Below, piece by piece: positions 34,426 through 45,568 of a stretch of 64,000 nucleotides of DNA. Every line of letters starts with the position of its first letter. Position 1 is the first letter of the stretch. The notes beneath the pieces were generated by a model. The model saw only the letters and a list, made by a program, of their open reading frames with translations, ran no database searches and was not told the origin of the DNA. Origin of the DNA: Boothiomyces macroporosus (taxonomy: Eukaryota; Chytridiomycota; Chytridiomycetes; Rhizophydiales; Terramycetaceae); contig JADGKB010000012.1 of assembly GCA_027604185.1 (NCBI GenBank), forward strand, positions 62,001 through 126,000. The letters are read 5' to 3'. The position numbers were made by a program, and so were the translations under genes.

Positions 34426-37400
34426 ATGGAATCCAAAGAAACCAACATCACAGTAGTAGTAAGAGTAAGGTAAGCAGAAAATAATTTTCTAGGCCTCGAA
34501 ATCAAAGAGAGATTAGAGAAAACTCGTCGGTATGCGTTACGGCGCAGAATAACCAAATAATGGTAAAAGCAAACCCAAGTGCCAGCGATGCTACCACTAA
34601 AACATTCAGTTTTGACAAGGCATTTGGACCGGGTGTAGGACAAGAAACGGTTTTCAAAGAAGTTGTTGCAGGAATGCTCCAAGAAGTACTGATGGGTTAT
34701 AACTGTACGATATTCGCATATGGTCAGGTAATCTGAATTAATCTAGACTGGCACAGGGAAAACATATACTATGGAAGGAGATCTATCTGAACCAACAACA
34801 GGATCTGGAATTATCCCAAGAACCCTTTACTCATTATTTGATCAGCTAGATAATGAGACTCTTGAATACTCTGTCCGTGTCTCATTTATCGAGTTGTATA
34901 ATGAAGAACTAAAGGATCTTTTGTCTCCTGAAACTGATTTCAGGAAACTAAAATTATATGAGGATTTGAACAAGAAAGGTTCAGTGGTGATCCAAGGGCT
35001 TGAAGAAACTTTGGTTAAAAATGCGGATGATGTGATTACTATATTACAAAGAGGAAGCAAAAAGAGACAGATTGCTGCCACAAAAATGAATGAATCCAGT
35101 AGTAGATCACACGGTATCTTTTCAATCACAGTTCATATAAAAGAAAATACACCTGATGGCGAAGAGCTGTTGAAAGTTGGCAAGCTGAACTTGGTGGATT
35201 TGGCAGGTTCTGAAAATATTGGACGATCAGGAGCGGAAAATCGTAGAGCCAAAGAAGCTGGAATGATCAACCAAAGTTTGTTGACTTTGGGACGTGTGAT
35301 TAACGCCTTGGTGGAAAGAAGTCCACATATTCCTTATAGAGAAAGTAAATTGACAAGAATTCTGCAAGATTCCCTTGGAGGAAGGACCAAAACATGTATC
35401 ATTGCAGCAGTCTCACCTTCGAAATGCAGTATTGAAGAGACTCTGTCCACTTTGGATTATGCTCATAGGGCCAAAAATATTAGAAACAAACCAGAAATCA
35501 ATCAAAAGATGACAAAGAGGGCTCTCATTAGAGAGTACATTAATCAAATTGAACGTTTAAAAAGCGATCTACTGGCAGCAAGAGAAAAGAATGGGATATA
35601 TCTGTCCCCTGAAGTAATTTTTATTTAACAGCAGTCTTATAACACTCTAGTTGCTGAAAATAACGGTAATAAAGCTCAAGTGGAAGAAGTGTCAAAGTTA
35701 ATGGAAGGACAAATTGAAGAGATGAAAAATCTTGAAGCAAAGTTCAAGCAACAAACTGAAATGCTATCCATCACTACATCTCAGTTAGAAGATGCCATGG
35801 CGGATTTGGACCAAAAGAAGAGTGATATTGAAAGGCTGTTTGGGCAAACTCAACAATTGCAACAGAGTTTATCGGAACAACAATTTATTACCAGGTATAT
35901 TTCACTTGATATTAGTGCCTACGCAGAAACAGAAAGACAACTTGATTCCTTGGCAACTGGCTTAGCAGACACGCTTCAATCTAGCATTAATGATTTGGAA
36001 GGCCTGCATCAAAAAATTGAAAGAAAAACTACTGTAGAAGCTGAGAATACAAAACTTTTCGAAGAATTCCAAGGCAAAATAGTGTCCAACATTTCTTCTG
36101 TGGAAGAAAGAATCCAACAATTTGAGCAATGCTCGACAGAGATTTGTGAAAAGATTAACAGCGATTCTGACAACTGTATCAAGCAGTCTTTGGAGTTACT
36201 TCACACAAGGGAACAGCTGTATACTGAAAGTGTGACCAAATTAGCAGAGATGCAACAGCAGATCTCGAATGGAAGCAGTTTAATATCGCAAGAGTTCACC
36301 AATACGCTTGCTAATATCGTTAAACTTGCCGACAACCTTGGTACTCAAGTTACTGCTATACAAAATGAACTGCTTTCCAGCCAAAAAACAATGGTTTCTC
36401 AGCTTCAATCAAGTATACATGCATTTACATCAAAAGTAAAATTTTACTAACAAGCTCTCTTCCGATTGGAATAACACTTTGCAAATTGTTTCTGGTCTTG
36501 AAAATGGAGCTACTGAATATTTGGAAAATTCCAAGAATCACAGGGAAGAACAGCATAAATCTCTAGTTGACAAACTCACTAGTCAAGTAATTCTTTTTTA
36601 ACCCTGATTAATCAATTGTCTGACGATAACAGAGCACTAAAACACCAAGTAGAGTCGCAAAAGGAGACACTCAGACACAAAGAATCACTTGTTTTAACTG
36701 AAATTGAAGCTTGCTTAAAGAAATATAGAGCCGACTGGGAAGAGACTCTTGATTCTACTGTGCAAGAAGCTGCAAAGTCAATGGAAGGGGGTTGTGAAAA
36801 GTTGGCAGAAATCGTTGGTGAGGAGATTCACGCAAACGGCGAATTCCAAAATCATTTGGTTCAACAAAAAGAATTTCTTGAATACCAAACTCAAGAGTTT
36901 AGCAAACTACACAACTCTGCAATTAAGGTAAGTTCTAATTAAGGTAGAATGTAGAGGAGACTGCTATGGAAAGCAACTCTGGTTTGGATAAAATGTATGA
37001 AAATTCATTGGGTTTGGTCAAATCACTTGACGCTCAAGTTCAGGAATCACTCAAGATCATTGTTAATGACGAACAAAAACACTTGACTAAATTACACGAC
37101 CTAGCTGCTGAATCAAATAAGACTGCTGTTGATTCAATTGGCATGGGTAGAGAATTCTTGAGTGGACTTTCTCAAGAATCAATGAAGTTGCACGAAACAT
37201 TCACTAGTCATGTGCAACAAACCAAGAAAAATGTAAATGCTGATTTGACAGTAGGTTGAAGAACAATCTAAAGAACTTCAAGACATTAAACAAGAATCGA
37301 TCCATATACTCAAAGCTTGCGAGAACGTAGTTCGAGAGCAGTCCTTGTACATGGATGTTCCAACTGGTGCAACACCAAGAAAGAGAAAAATCCCGTACAA

Positions 37401-37598
37401 TAGTTTTAATCTAGATTGCCTGCACCATGGGAGCTGACTAAAAGCCATGAGGAACTAATCCATGAGATGCGAAAAGGAGTAAAAGAAAAAGAAAATAATG
37501 GGATGTTTAATAGTAAGCTACCAGTATCTTCAATAACTACACGAAGGGGTGGATCCACTTTAAGCGATTTTAATGACGATTTTGAAATGGAAAATTGA
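34426..37598 (+). CDS. Kinesin-5 (BimC/Eg5/Cin8) motor
   Basis: Ten exons: 34426-34469, 34493-34727, 34747-35613, 35632-35894, 35916-36435, 36455-36586, 36607-36927, 36948-37232, 37255-37394 and 37415-37598; predicted 996 aa. N-terminal motor: VRVRPRNQRE, P-loop [11 protein letters not shown] split by the second intron, [11 protein letters not shown] (switch I), [15 protein letters not shown] (switch II). A long coiled-coil stalk follows, then a C-terminal BimC box ([18 protein letters not shown]). Kinesin-5 tetramers slide spindle microtubules apart. Introns are 18-23 nt. The sixth (36587-36606) has TG instead of AG at its 3' end, and the fourth is a stop-free 21-mer. Summed exon length is a multiple of three. 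Confidence 0.93.
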
Positions 37599-37763
37599 GT
37601 ATAATGTCTACTGTTCCCTCCAGATAATAAAGTAATTTTATCACAAGATGTTCAAGTTTTAATGCAGTTTAGCTATGCCAAGTTAAATCCATTAAATTCA
37701 GAGTACCGTTAGATAAATTTATAAAGTGTTTCTAACTATGTTTGAGCGAATAAGAGTTTATTT

Positions 37764-39890
37764 TTAAAGAGAAAAGAATGCCTCGTTGTTGTGCCATTCA
37801 ATCTTCAAACTTTTCCACCATTCCTCAGTTTCTTCTTGAATTTCCTCCTTCTTTAAGGTTCCATTCGGTGCGTGCCTCTTTGGGCCTCTATAGCTAGGCT
37901 TTTTAGGAGGTGCATCCTTGGTAGATGCTTCGCTTTGTACGTTTGACGAAGAATTTTTTCCTCTGGATCTGCTTCTTGATGTGTCAATAACTCTAGTTCT
38001 CCTTTTGGCAGTTGGAAGAGCAGAATGAACTTGGTTAGCATTTTTCTTTTCAGTTGCATCTTGATCTAATTTTGACTCCTTGTTAGCTGGAACTTCCTCA
38101 ACCTCTACCGCCTTGGTCTCAACATCATTGTTATTTGGTGTGGGTTGTTGTTCAACGTTGTTAACTTTAGGTGCTTCAACCTCCATTTTACCATCATTCA
38201 CCTCTTGACAATCTTTTTCTATTGGTTCTGAGGAAACTTTAGGTTCTTTGATTTCCACTTTACTGGGATTGACTTGTAGGGATTCCTGTTGCTTTTCTTC
38301 TTTGGGCACAGGCTTATCTTCAGCTTTAACTTCTGGTTGAATTGGTTCAGCCAATTGACTTGTCCCAATATCTTTAATTTCCTTGGAATCAGATAAATTT
38401 TCTTCAGATTTCTTCACAGCATCTTCATCCAAACGCATTTTCTTTGATGGCGGCTCTTCTAATTCTTGCGGATCGTTAATGATTTCTATAGTCTGGATAT
38501 CAGGATTAGCTTGTTCATTGTCGTTAGGCACTCGGGATTTTCGTGCATTTTTAAACACTTCCATAAGGTATGCATCATATATTTTCAGCCTTGGGTCACG
38601 TTTATCAAGTTCTGGTGCGTATTTTTCATTCAAGCAATCAACATATCCATCTTGGCTCTTTCCTACATTTGCTCTACCATGTGGAGTTTCAATTTCGGAT
38701 TTATTCCAGTCTGCAAAGAACGCCAAATGAGGAGTATCAATACTTCTATGAATTTCGAAATAGCAAGATCTGTTGAACTGCCTACGATCAAAAAATGGAG
38801 AAGGACACCAAATTTGAAGCAGACGGAAATTCCACCTTAAAGCTTGGTTAGCAGCTTCTTGTAGTAGCTTGCTAGCGTTTTCTGCTGAAGTAACATAGTG
38901 CCTGGTAATCGTAAAGCTTCGACGTTGAAAGTCCATATACCACAAAAGAAAATTATCACTCCCTTTAAGTGACGCACCGTTATAGAACTTTTGTTTGTAC
39001 CCAAAATATTTACCCATGAAGATTGAACGGGCATCGAAGTGATGCTGCTTTGATGGCTCTGGGATCAACGAGAAAACATTAATCTCGCTGTCAAACACAT
39101 TATTGATGACTCTTGAGGCATCATCAAGAATAAATGGGCGGGCAGTCTCCGTAGTGAGGAGAACAATGTCATCTTTGGTCGGTTGATAATGTCTACCAAT
39201 TAATAAGTGTTCATAAAACAAAGAGTGGGCGGTAAATCTTTCCAGCCCAGCTCTTTCGTAAGTGTTAACAGCTTTAGGACCATATGCCACTATTCCAATA
39301 AAGCCTTTTCGCTTTTTATAAATTCGGTATATAGTTGAGAGTAATTCGTGGGAATGATGTCTTCCAATGTACTTTTTTCTAGTATGTAGTGAGGATAGAG
39401 CTAGGACCAATCCTTGAACAACTCTTCCGTTGACTTTGCATATCCCAGGAAGGTGGTATGCTTCAATATGGCATATTGTCTTTGTCACATCGTTTGCCGG
39501 AGCCAAGACCCATGCAGTACAGTAGTTGCTATGGAACGGAAGTTTAATCATTTCTTGACTATATGATTCCCATTCACTTTGATTCAAGTGTCTGTGGAAA
39601 TCTTCAAAAGTATCCATTCTAAGTTGGTGGATTAAATTCGGGTCAGAAGTTTGATAAATCACCCTTGGTTCGGAGGACAGAAAGTGTCTCCCACTTCTTC
39701 TAGTTTTCTCTTTTGGAGGATTTTCTGGTTCATCAGTGCTTGGAGGATTTTCTGGTGCAGCAGAGGGATTGCTTTCTGTGGCAATTGCGGGTTGTGAATT
39801 GTCATTCGCTGGAGTTTCTGTTAGGGCTGCAGGTTCACTTGCGGTAGTCGCATCCTTTGTTGCATCACATTCACTGGTTACTTTGGACAT
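37764..39890 (-). CDS. LYC1-like GNAT acetyltransferase with long acidic/basic tail
   Basis: Single exon, 708 aa from the ATG at 39890. After a Pro/Ala/Glu-rich N-terminus (1-65) comes a GNAT-like region (TAWVLAP, ICHIEAYHLPGICKVNG, LSSLHTRKKYIGRHHSHELL as the acetyl-CoA loop, FIGIVAYGPKAVNTYERAGLERF), and a second half (LLWYMDFQRRSFTITRHYV) that resembles the C-terminal lobe of LYC1, the fungal lysine N6-acetyltransferase. The last 250 residues are low-complexity Glu/Pro/Lys with an RRTRVIDTSRSRSRGK basic patch, suggesting a nuclear protein, which LYC1 is not. Substrate therefore unknown. The assignment is moderate. Confidence 0.65.
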   Translation of the reverse strand: MSKVTSECDATKDATTASEPAALTETPANDNSQPAIATESNPSAAPENPPSTDEPENPPKEKTRRSGRHFLSSEPRVIYQTSDPNLIHQLRMDTFEDFHRHLNQSEWESYSQEMIKLPFHSNYCTAWVLAPANDVTKTICHIEAYHLPGICKVNGRVVQGLVLALSSLHTRKKYIGRHHSHELLSTIYRIYKKRKGFIGIVAYGPKAVNTYERAGLERFTAHSLFYEHLLIGRHYQPTKDDIVLLTTETARPFILDDASRVINNVFDSEINVFSLIPEPSKQHHFDARSIFMGKYFGYKQKFYNGASLKGSDNFLLWYMDFQRRSFTITRHYVTSAENASKLLQEAANQALRWNFRLLQIWCPSPFFDRRQFNRSCYFEIHRSIDTPHLAFFADWNKSEIETPHGRANVGKSQDGYVDCLNEKYAPELDKRDPRLKIYDAYLMEVFKNARKSRVPNDNEQANPDIQTIEIINDPQELEEPPSKKMRLDEDAVKKSEENLSDSKEIKDIGTSQLAEPIQPEVKAEDKPVPKEEKQQESLQVNPSKVEIKEPKVSSEPIEKDCQEVNDGKMEVEAPKVNNVEQQPTPNNNDVETKAVEVEEVPANKESKLDQDATEKKNANQVHSALPTAKRRTRVIDTSRSRSRGKNSSSNVQSEASTKDAPPKKPSYRGPKRHAPNGTLKKEEIQEETEEWWKSLKIEWHNNEAFFSL

Positions 39891-40287
39891 CACTGGTAAA
39901 AAATTGCGAATGCTTGTCACAGATATGCTCAGGACCCTATCACTTTTGGAAAGAAATGCCTTTTTGGGAATTTGTGAATAAGTTACGCAGCATTTGATGT
40001 TAGTGAAGCACTCTCAACGCACTATTAACTAATTGGAAAGTCTGTCTTGTGTTTTGGGTAGTGCTTCATACGAGAAGATACAAAGAATTTCCCACACGGT
40101 CCTTATTCGTCTTTAAGTTGCGATTAAATACAGAGAGTGAGCTAAGAGTATTATTTTTTCTTTCACTGTCCAAAATGGAATAGGTGCGGAGCATTATTCG
40201 CCAAAGAAAAGTGAGCTCTGAAAGAAAAAGATTTCCTCACGGCTAAAAGAACAAAATCGATTTTTCGTTTGGGGATAATTTGGTTCT
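39891..40287. other. Divergent promoter region, LYC1-like / kinase
   Basis: 397 bp, no gene or repeat recognised on either strand. Confidence 0.5.
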
Positions 40288-42293
40288 ATGTTGTTTGTTT
40301 TCTTTGACGCGCTAATGGAATTGCCAACAGAGAGTGAAAACCCAGGACCATTAACAACTAAAATTATTCAAAATTTGAACACAGGTGCAAATTTAAATGC
40401 TATTTTTAATGACCCTGTATGGAACACCGAAAAAGATTGTGCAGACCCTGAAAAATTGGTGGAAGATATAGATTTGCAGATTGCGAGATCCAAGCCATTA
40501 CCTCCGTCCCCGCAGATTGAGAAAACTAGTGCTGTTGCCGAACCAAAGCCTAAAACTCCTCCTCCTTTGCCAACGCGACCTTCAAGAATGGGTCAGTTAG
40601 CTAGGTCGCCGATAAGGGCAGTATCAATCACATCTCAAGCTCAAGAAATTCCATTTCCGGCTGTTAATACTAAACAAGACTCATCTTCAACAGTTGTAGA
40701 AGGAACGAACACTGTAAAATCGCAGGAAAATGATACCAGTCAAACTACGTCGGAATCATCCAGCCAAGCAGTAGAAACTAACGTAGATGATACTCGACAA
40801 GCCCACAATAGGAAATTTATTGGGAAATGGCAGTTGGGGAAAACAATCGGCGAAGGCTCCAGTGGAAAAGTAAAACTTGCCAAGCACATGGATACAAAGG
40901 AAACTGTAATCAATATTAAATGTAGTGTGTTGTCAAAGCAGTTCGTAGACCAAAAATTACAAATTTGGACTCTAATCACACTGAAACCGATCCAGTGTTA
41001 ATGGCCAAAGTCTACAAACGAGAGCTGTATATGATTCGGGAGGCTTGTTTGGGTATCATGCTTCAACATCCAAATATTGTCCGACTACATTCAGCTGTGC
41101 TGGGTGAAAATCACTTTTATTGCTTCTTTGAGCACGTAGAGGGTGAGGATCTGGTGGACTTCATTTCCAGAGAAGGAAAAATGAAGGAGACTCTCGCAAG
41201 ATCCATTTTCAGATGTGTAGTATCGGCTGTTGGTATTTTTCAATTAATGTAGAATACGCTCACAGAAATAATGTGGTGCATAGAGATATTAAACTGGAAA
41301 ATATACGTTATAATAGTAAGACGGGAATGGTGAAATTGTTGGACTTTGGGTTTGCAACGTTTTCTACTGACTCTGACTTTTTGAAAACAAACTGTGGAAG
41401 CCCTTGTTATGCAGCACCAGAAATATACGACAACAAACCATACATTGGAACGTTGATAGACGTTTGGTCTTTAGGAGTAAAAATTGCTAATTCAAGGTTT
41501 GCTTATATGGAATGGTCACTGGGTCCCTTCCATTTGACGGGCCAGATTTTAAAACACTCGCAGCAAGAGTACGTTCGGGAAAAGTCGATTTTCCAAAAGA
41601 ACTATCAATAGGTACCTATGTTTTTATATAGATGTATGTAACTTGATAACAGGAATGCTCACCACTAATCCGCGCAGACGGTTCAATTTAGCTACTGTAC
41701 TAGCCCATACTTGGGTGAATATTGGTTACAGTACTATTCCAACCGATTATTTGGAACACAATAGAGACAGAGAGCCACTGATCTCTTTGGATTGGGTAAA
41801 GACATTAAACAGTGCTGGAGTGTGCCAAGCTGGATGTATTTTGATGGTGGAATTAGAATCGCGAATACCAACAAGAAAGTTAACTCAGGAAATTACTGTA
41901 ACCGATGCAAATGTGGATGGCTCAACGGATGATGACAGTACTGAAGAGCAAACTGCTGAAGGTGAAGCGGAAAAGTTTATGAGCAAAATGACTATTAAAG
42001 ACAAAAAGAGGAGCAACATATGGTGGAGACGCCTTTGGAACACAATTGAAAATGCTAGTAGGGCAAATTTGGGTAAAATATTTAAAAGGGGAAACCATCT
42101 TAATGCTGCAGAGTTACCATATGAATCTTTAACTGCCGAGTCAAGCACAAGTACAACTTCCACAGTAACTTCATCTAAAAAGAACCACTTTCGATCAATA
42201 ACGGAAGCCCTAGGTTTCCGCCCTAATTCATCAAGCGAGAGTGGAAGAAAGAGACCATTGTGGAAAGAATTCAGACCAAGATACCGGCAATAA
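40288..42293 (+). CDS. KIN1/KIN2-like Ser/Thr protein kinase
   Basis: Exons 40288-40905, 40926-41232, 41253-41476, 41497-41611 and 41632-42293 (four introns of exactly 20 nt), predicted 641 aa, or 632 aa from the ATG at 40315. A Pro/Ser-rich N-terminus of about 170 residues is followed by a complete kinase domain: GEGSSGKVKLA, CVVKAVRR, HRDIKLEN, DFGFA, the T-loop CGSPCYAAPEIY and DVWSLGVCLYGMVTGSLPF. CAMK-group features and WVNIGY after the domain fit the KIN1/MARK branch, which regulates polarity and exocytosis. The 200-residue tail is Ser/Thr/Lys-rich, with no recognisable KA1 domain. Confidence 0.85.
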
Positions 42294-42324
42294 AGAATAT
42301 TTTATTACAATATTATGAGGTTCT

Positions 42325-43302
42325 TTATATAATTGTTAAAGCTACTGGTATCCTTTTTGGAGATCGCTTTGGTCTTTCTGGAAGATGGCAGTCCCCATTC
42401 TGAATTCCCAAGCAAACAGGGCAAAACTGGCTTTCCCCATTAGGTTTATACTGCTCTGAGATGAGGTTAATAATCGAAGACAGTAGAGGTTTGGCATCAT
42501 CAACAGTTATTTCATCTAAAGTTACATCCTTAGGCTGCTGGCATTCTTCAATATCCTCTGAAACTTCTTCCAAAATCTCAATGTTGTCTATTTCTTCAGT
42601 CTCCATAAATGATATGATTGTTTCCGCTTGAGGGCTGACCAAGAATGATGCAGACGACAATGTGTTAAACTCGAATGGCAAATTTGAATTTCTTGTTGTA
42701 ATCTTCAGAGTACTTAATGGCCGTCTGTTCTTTTCGATATTTGAAAAGGTGCGTTGCCATTCTTCAATAGCTGCTTTGGAAGTTCTGAATGAATCGCTGT
42801 TCTCTTGTACACCAACTTCTGACTGTGGAACACCGTGCATAATCGTTGAATATCTAGAATATAATGAATCTGTATCTCGTTGGATATCGCGCATCACTTC
42901 GGTAGTGGTTCCATCATAGTCAATGTTGAAATCTTCCTCACCAACAACCCACCTTCTATTTGGCGAAGCACTTTCGTCTGCAAATTCTGAATCGGTGTCT
43001 TCTCTGTCAGTAGCCCATTGTAGCAGGTCTTCATCGTAAGACAAAAAAGTGCCTTGCGAAATTTGATGATTAAGTGTGCGGCCATCTTTAAAAGAGCTGC
43101 CAAGGGAATACTGAGAAGTTTTCAACTGGAGCTGTCTCTTTTCAAAGGGGGTATTGGTGATTGGGTCGGAAATGGTAATACCAGAGTGGACATCTTTGTG
43201 CGTCTTTGAGAACTTTCTGACCAACGACAAAATCAGCTTCTTTCCTTTCTTTGTTTTACCAGGCATATCTTTGATAAATACTGTGAGGTCTGTTTCTTTC
43301 AT
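42325..43302 (-). CDS. Unknown acidic protein with C-terminal CxxC
   Basis: Single exon, 325 aa, ATG at 43302. A basic N-terminus (KTKKGKKLILSLVRKF) precedes VHSGITISDPITNTPF, which vaguely resembles a CRIB motif but lacks the conserved His pair. The middle is polar and acidic, and the end has CPVCLGIQNGDCHLP, possibly half of a metal site. No family was recognised. It converges on the kinase gene with 31 bp between. Confidence 0.7.
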   Translation of the reverse strand: MKETDLTVFIKDMPGKTKKGKKLILSLVRKFSKTHKDVHSGITISDPITNTPFEKRQLQLKTSQYSLGSSFKDGRTLNHQISQGTFLSYDEDLLQWATDREDTDSEFADESASPNRRWVVGEEDFNIDYDGTTTEVMRDIQRDTDSLYSRYSTIMHGVPQSEVGVQENSDSFRTSKAAIEEWQRTFSNIEKNRRPLSTLKITTRNSNLPFEFNTLSSASFLVSPQAETIISFMETEEIDNIEILEEVSEDIEECQQPKDVTLDEITVDDAKPLLSSIINLISEQYKPNGESQFCPVCLGIQNGDCHLPERPKRSPKRIPVALTII

Positions 43303-43504
43303 TTTTTAAATGTCGAAGGGGCGGATGTTTTTTTTGGAACCTTTGCGGCGTAACATCAATGGGTTCTAGTGATTTTCTGAGCCTCATCTTCGAGGTAAAT
43401 AATACTTCCTAATTGGTGCCGATGGACTAGATACAATGCCAAATCCAGCCGGTAATAGGGAAACTGCCAAGTTAATTTTAGCATTATATTAACGAATTGC
43501 ACAA

Positions 43505-45376
43505 TCACGACCAGCCGCCACCACCGGCATCAAAGGTATCCCACGGATTACTTGGTTTTACAGCAAATGGATCTGTGGCAGGTTTAAAGTCAAATGTATC
43601 TGCAGGCTTGAATTCTGGAACAGGAATATCTGGCAAATCAGGTGGTGGTTTTCTGCTGTTATATGCTTGTTCCATTCTTTCAGATATTGAAAGATGCGCC
43701 ATGGAATTGTCCACTGGAGGAGTGTAGTACAAGTCATGATTGAGGCCAGCGCTGCTAGCACTAGAATTATAAAATCCAGAATGATCTGTCTGCACCTCCT
43801 CACTTGTGTTAAAAGTCGGTTGTGGGGCTGGACTAACACCAAATGCCGAATCAACACTGAAAGCCTGGACTTCCACAGGTACTGGCTTTAGAGACTCTTT
43901 GGAAGAGTGCTCTGTTTTCCGTTGAGGCAAAGATGGTTTTGGAGTGTTTGGTGCAGGTTGAGTTTTAGCTGGATGCTTTTCCTTTGGTTTCGGGGAAACA
44001 CTTTGGTTTGTGGTAGGTTCAACTTTAGACGTACGTTCTGACTCTGCAGCGACTTTCAACATAGTGGCACGTTTGCCTTCCTGTGCTTTCATAAGATCAT
44101 TGATTGCTCCCCACCATTCTGCTGAATCTGCCATTGTAACTCCTCTGAACTACTGTTAGCTAGATTTACCTTGTGCTTTGCATCTCTTCCAAACATTCCA
44201 CCACCTTTTCCAAGTAACGCAAGCTCCTCTGGTTCCTTTTCATTCATCATTAATGGCGCCAAAGTGCACTCTGTCAAATCAATTGAAATTTCTGGTGCTT
44301 GATAAAATTGTTCTCCTGGACCTAGCTCTGGTAAAGTGTGCAAAAATCCAGAATGGGTTAATACACCCACCGATGGTTTGTATGCCCGCTTGAACACCCC
44401 TTCCTTTCGCAAAAGCTTTCCTTGTTTAATGATGGTCAATCCAGGATCGTCGTGTCCGTCATATGTCAAATCTGAAACTTTAACTAATGGGCAAGGTGCC
44501 AAGAACCGCTTTTCATTGCTTGCAGCAAACAAACTCCAATCTCTCTCTGGATCCATCTGGTTTAGCTGAGTTTGCATCGCTTTAATTTGATCAACTTGCT
44601 GTGTAAAATTAGAAGACCTCCATTCATAAAAAGTAGACATGGAGACTTTGATATTTTGTACAACTACAGCTTCAAATGCAGCAAAATCTTCTTGCTGAGC
44701 CATGATTTTATCGCGATACTCTTGCTGCTTAGAGTTGCAGTATGCAATATGCCTTTGAAGCGCTTTTGTTAATAAAGAATACCTTGATTTGCTATCCATG
44801 GGTCTCTTGGAGCATCCTTTCCTATTTCAGGGACTTCAGTAGATTCACCCTTCCATTGTTGGCGCATTAAAGAAGTACGTACATTTGCTGCCAACCTCAC
44901 ATAAGTTTCTAAATCCGTAGACAAATCCCTATCCAGTTGAGTCCACTTTCCGTCGCTATCTCTTGCTTTCTTGTTTATTTCTCCAAGAAGCTCTTTTAAA
45001 ATCGGAATCAGCTGCTCTTCAATATTTGCTGCTGAATTCGCTCTAATTTGTGCTCGCTTGGTTTGTTGGTCCGTCATATCTTGCAAGAACGACTACATGA
45101 ATAACGTATTTACTTTCACAGACTCTTCTTCAGCAAACAGTCCCAAATGTTCGCTCGCCAAAGCGGTTGTCAATTCCTTTGAGGTTTTACTTAATGACTC
45201 TGAAAGTCTCTTTTCCTGCTCTTACATTAGCTTCTCCTACCTACAACAATGGATAAATATTTAATTAGGTGAGAGACTATACTAGCCCACCCAAGCATCC
45301 GCTTCATGCATAAGGGAGTGACGCTTAAGGGAATCAATCCTTGTGATGGGTTGTCTGCAAACGGAGCTTTGTTCAT
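43505..45376 (-). CDS. SLM1-like BAR + PH domain protein
   Basis: Exons 45376-45241, 45220-45114, 45092-44783, 44762-44170 and 44149-43505 (introns 20, 21, 20, 20 nt), predicted 596 aa. The N-terminal half is a BAR-like helical domain (SEHLGLFAEEESVK then SFLQDMTDQQTKRAQIRANSAANIE, close to yeast SLM1). A PH domain starts at GLTIIKQGKLLRKEG and ends at the tryptophan-rich helix SAEWWGAINDLM. The C-terminus is Pro-rich with PSNPWDTF. SLM1/2 bind PI(4,5)P2 at eisosomes and are TORC2 targets. The start is uncertain: upstream in-frame ATGs (up to about 45526) would lengthen the N-terminus. Confidence 0.85.
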
Positions 45377-45568
45377 GGCAAAAGTAGATTTCGCCAGCGC
45401 GGAATATAACTCCCTACTCAATTTTGCAACGGGGAAATGAACTGAACAATTTAAACTCGATAGTTTGAATAAACACTGAATATTGTTTCTTTCCATTTGT
45501 TTAGTGTTTGTTTGGCATCGCATTGTGGAAGGCATATAAATAGTAAATAAAACAACTTTGAGAATTTA

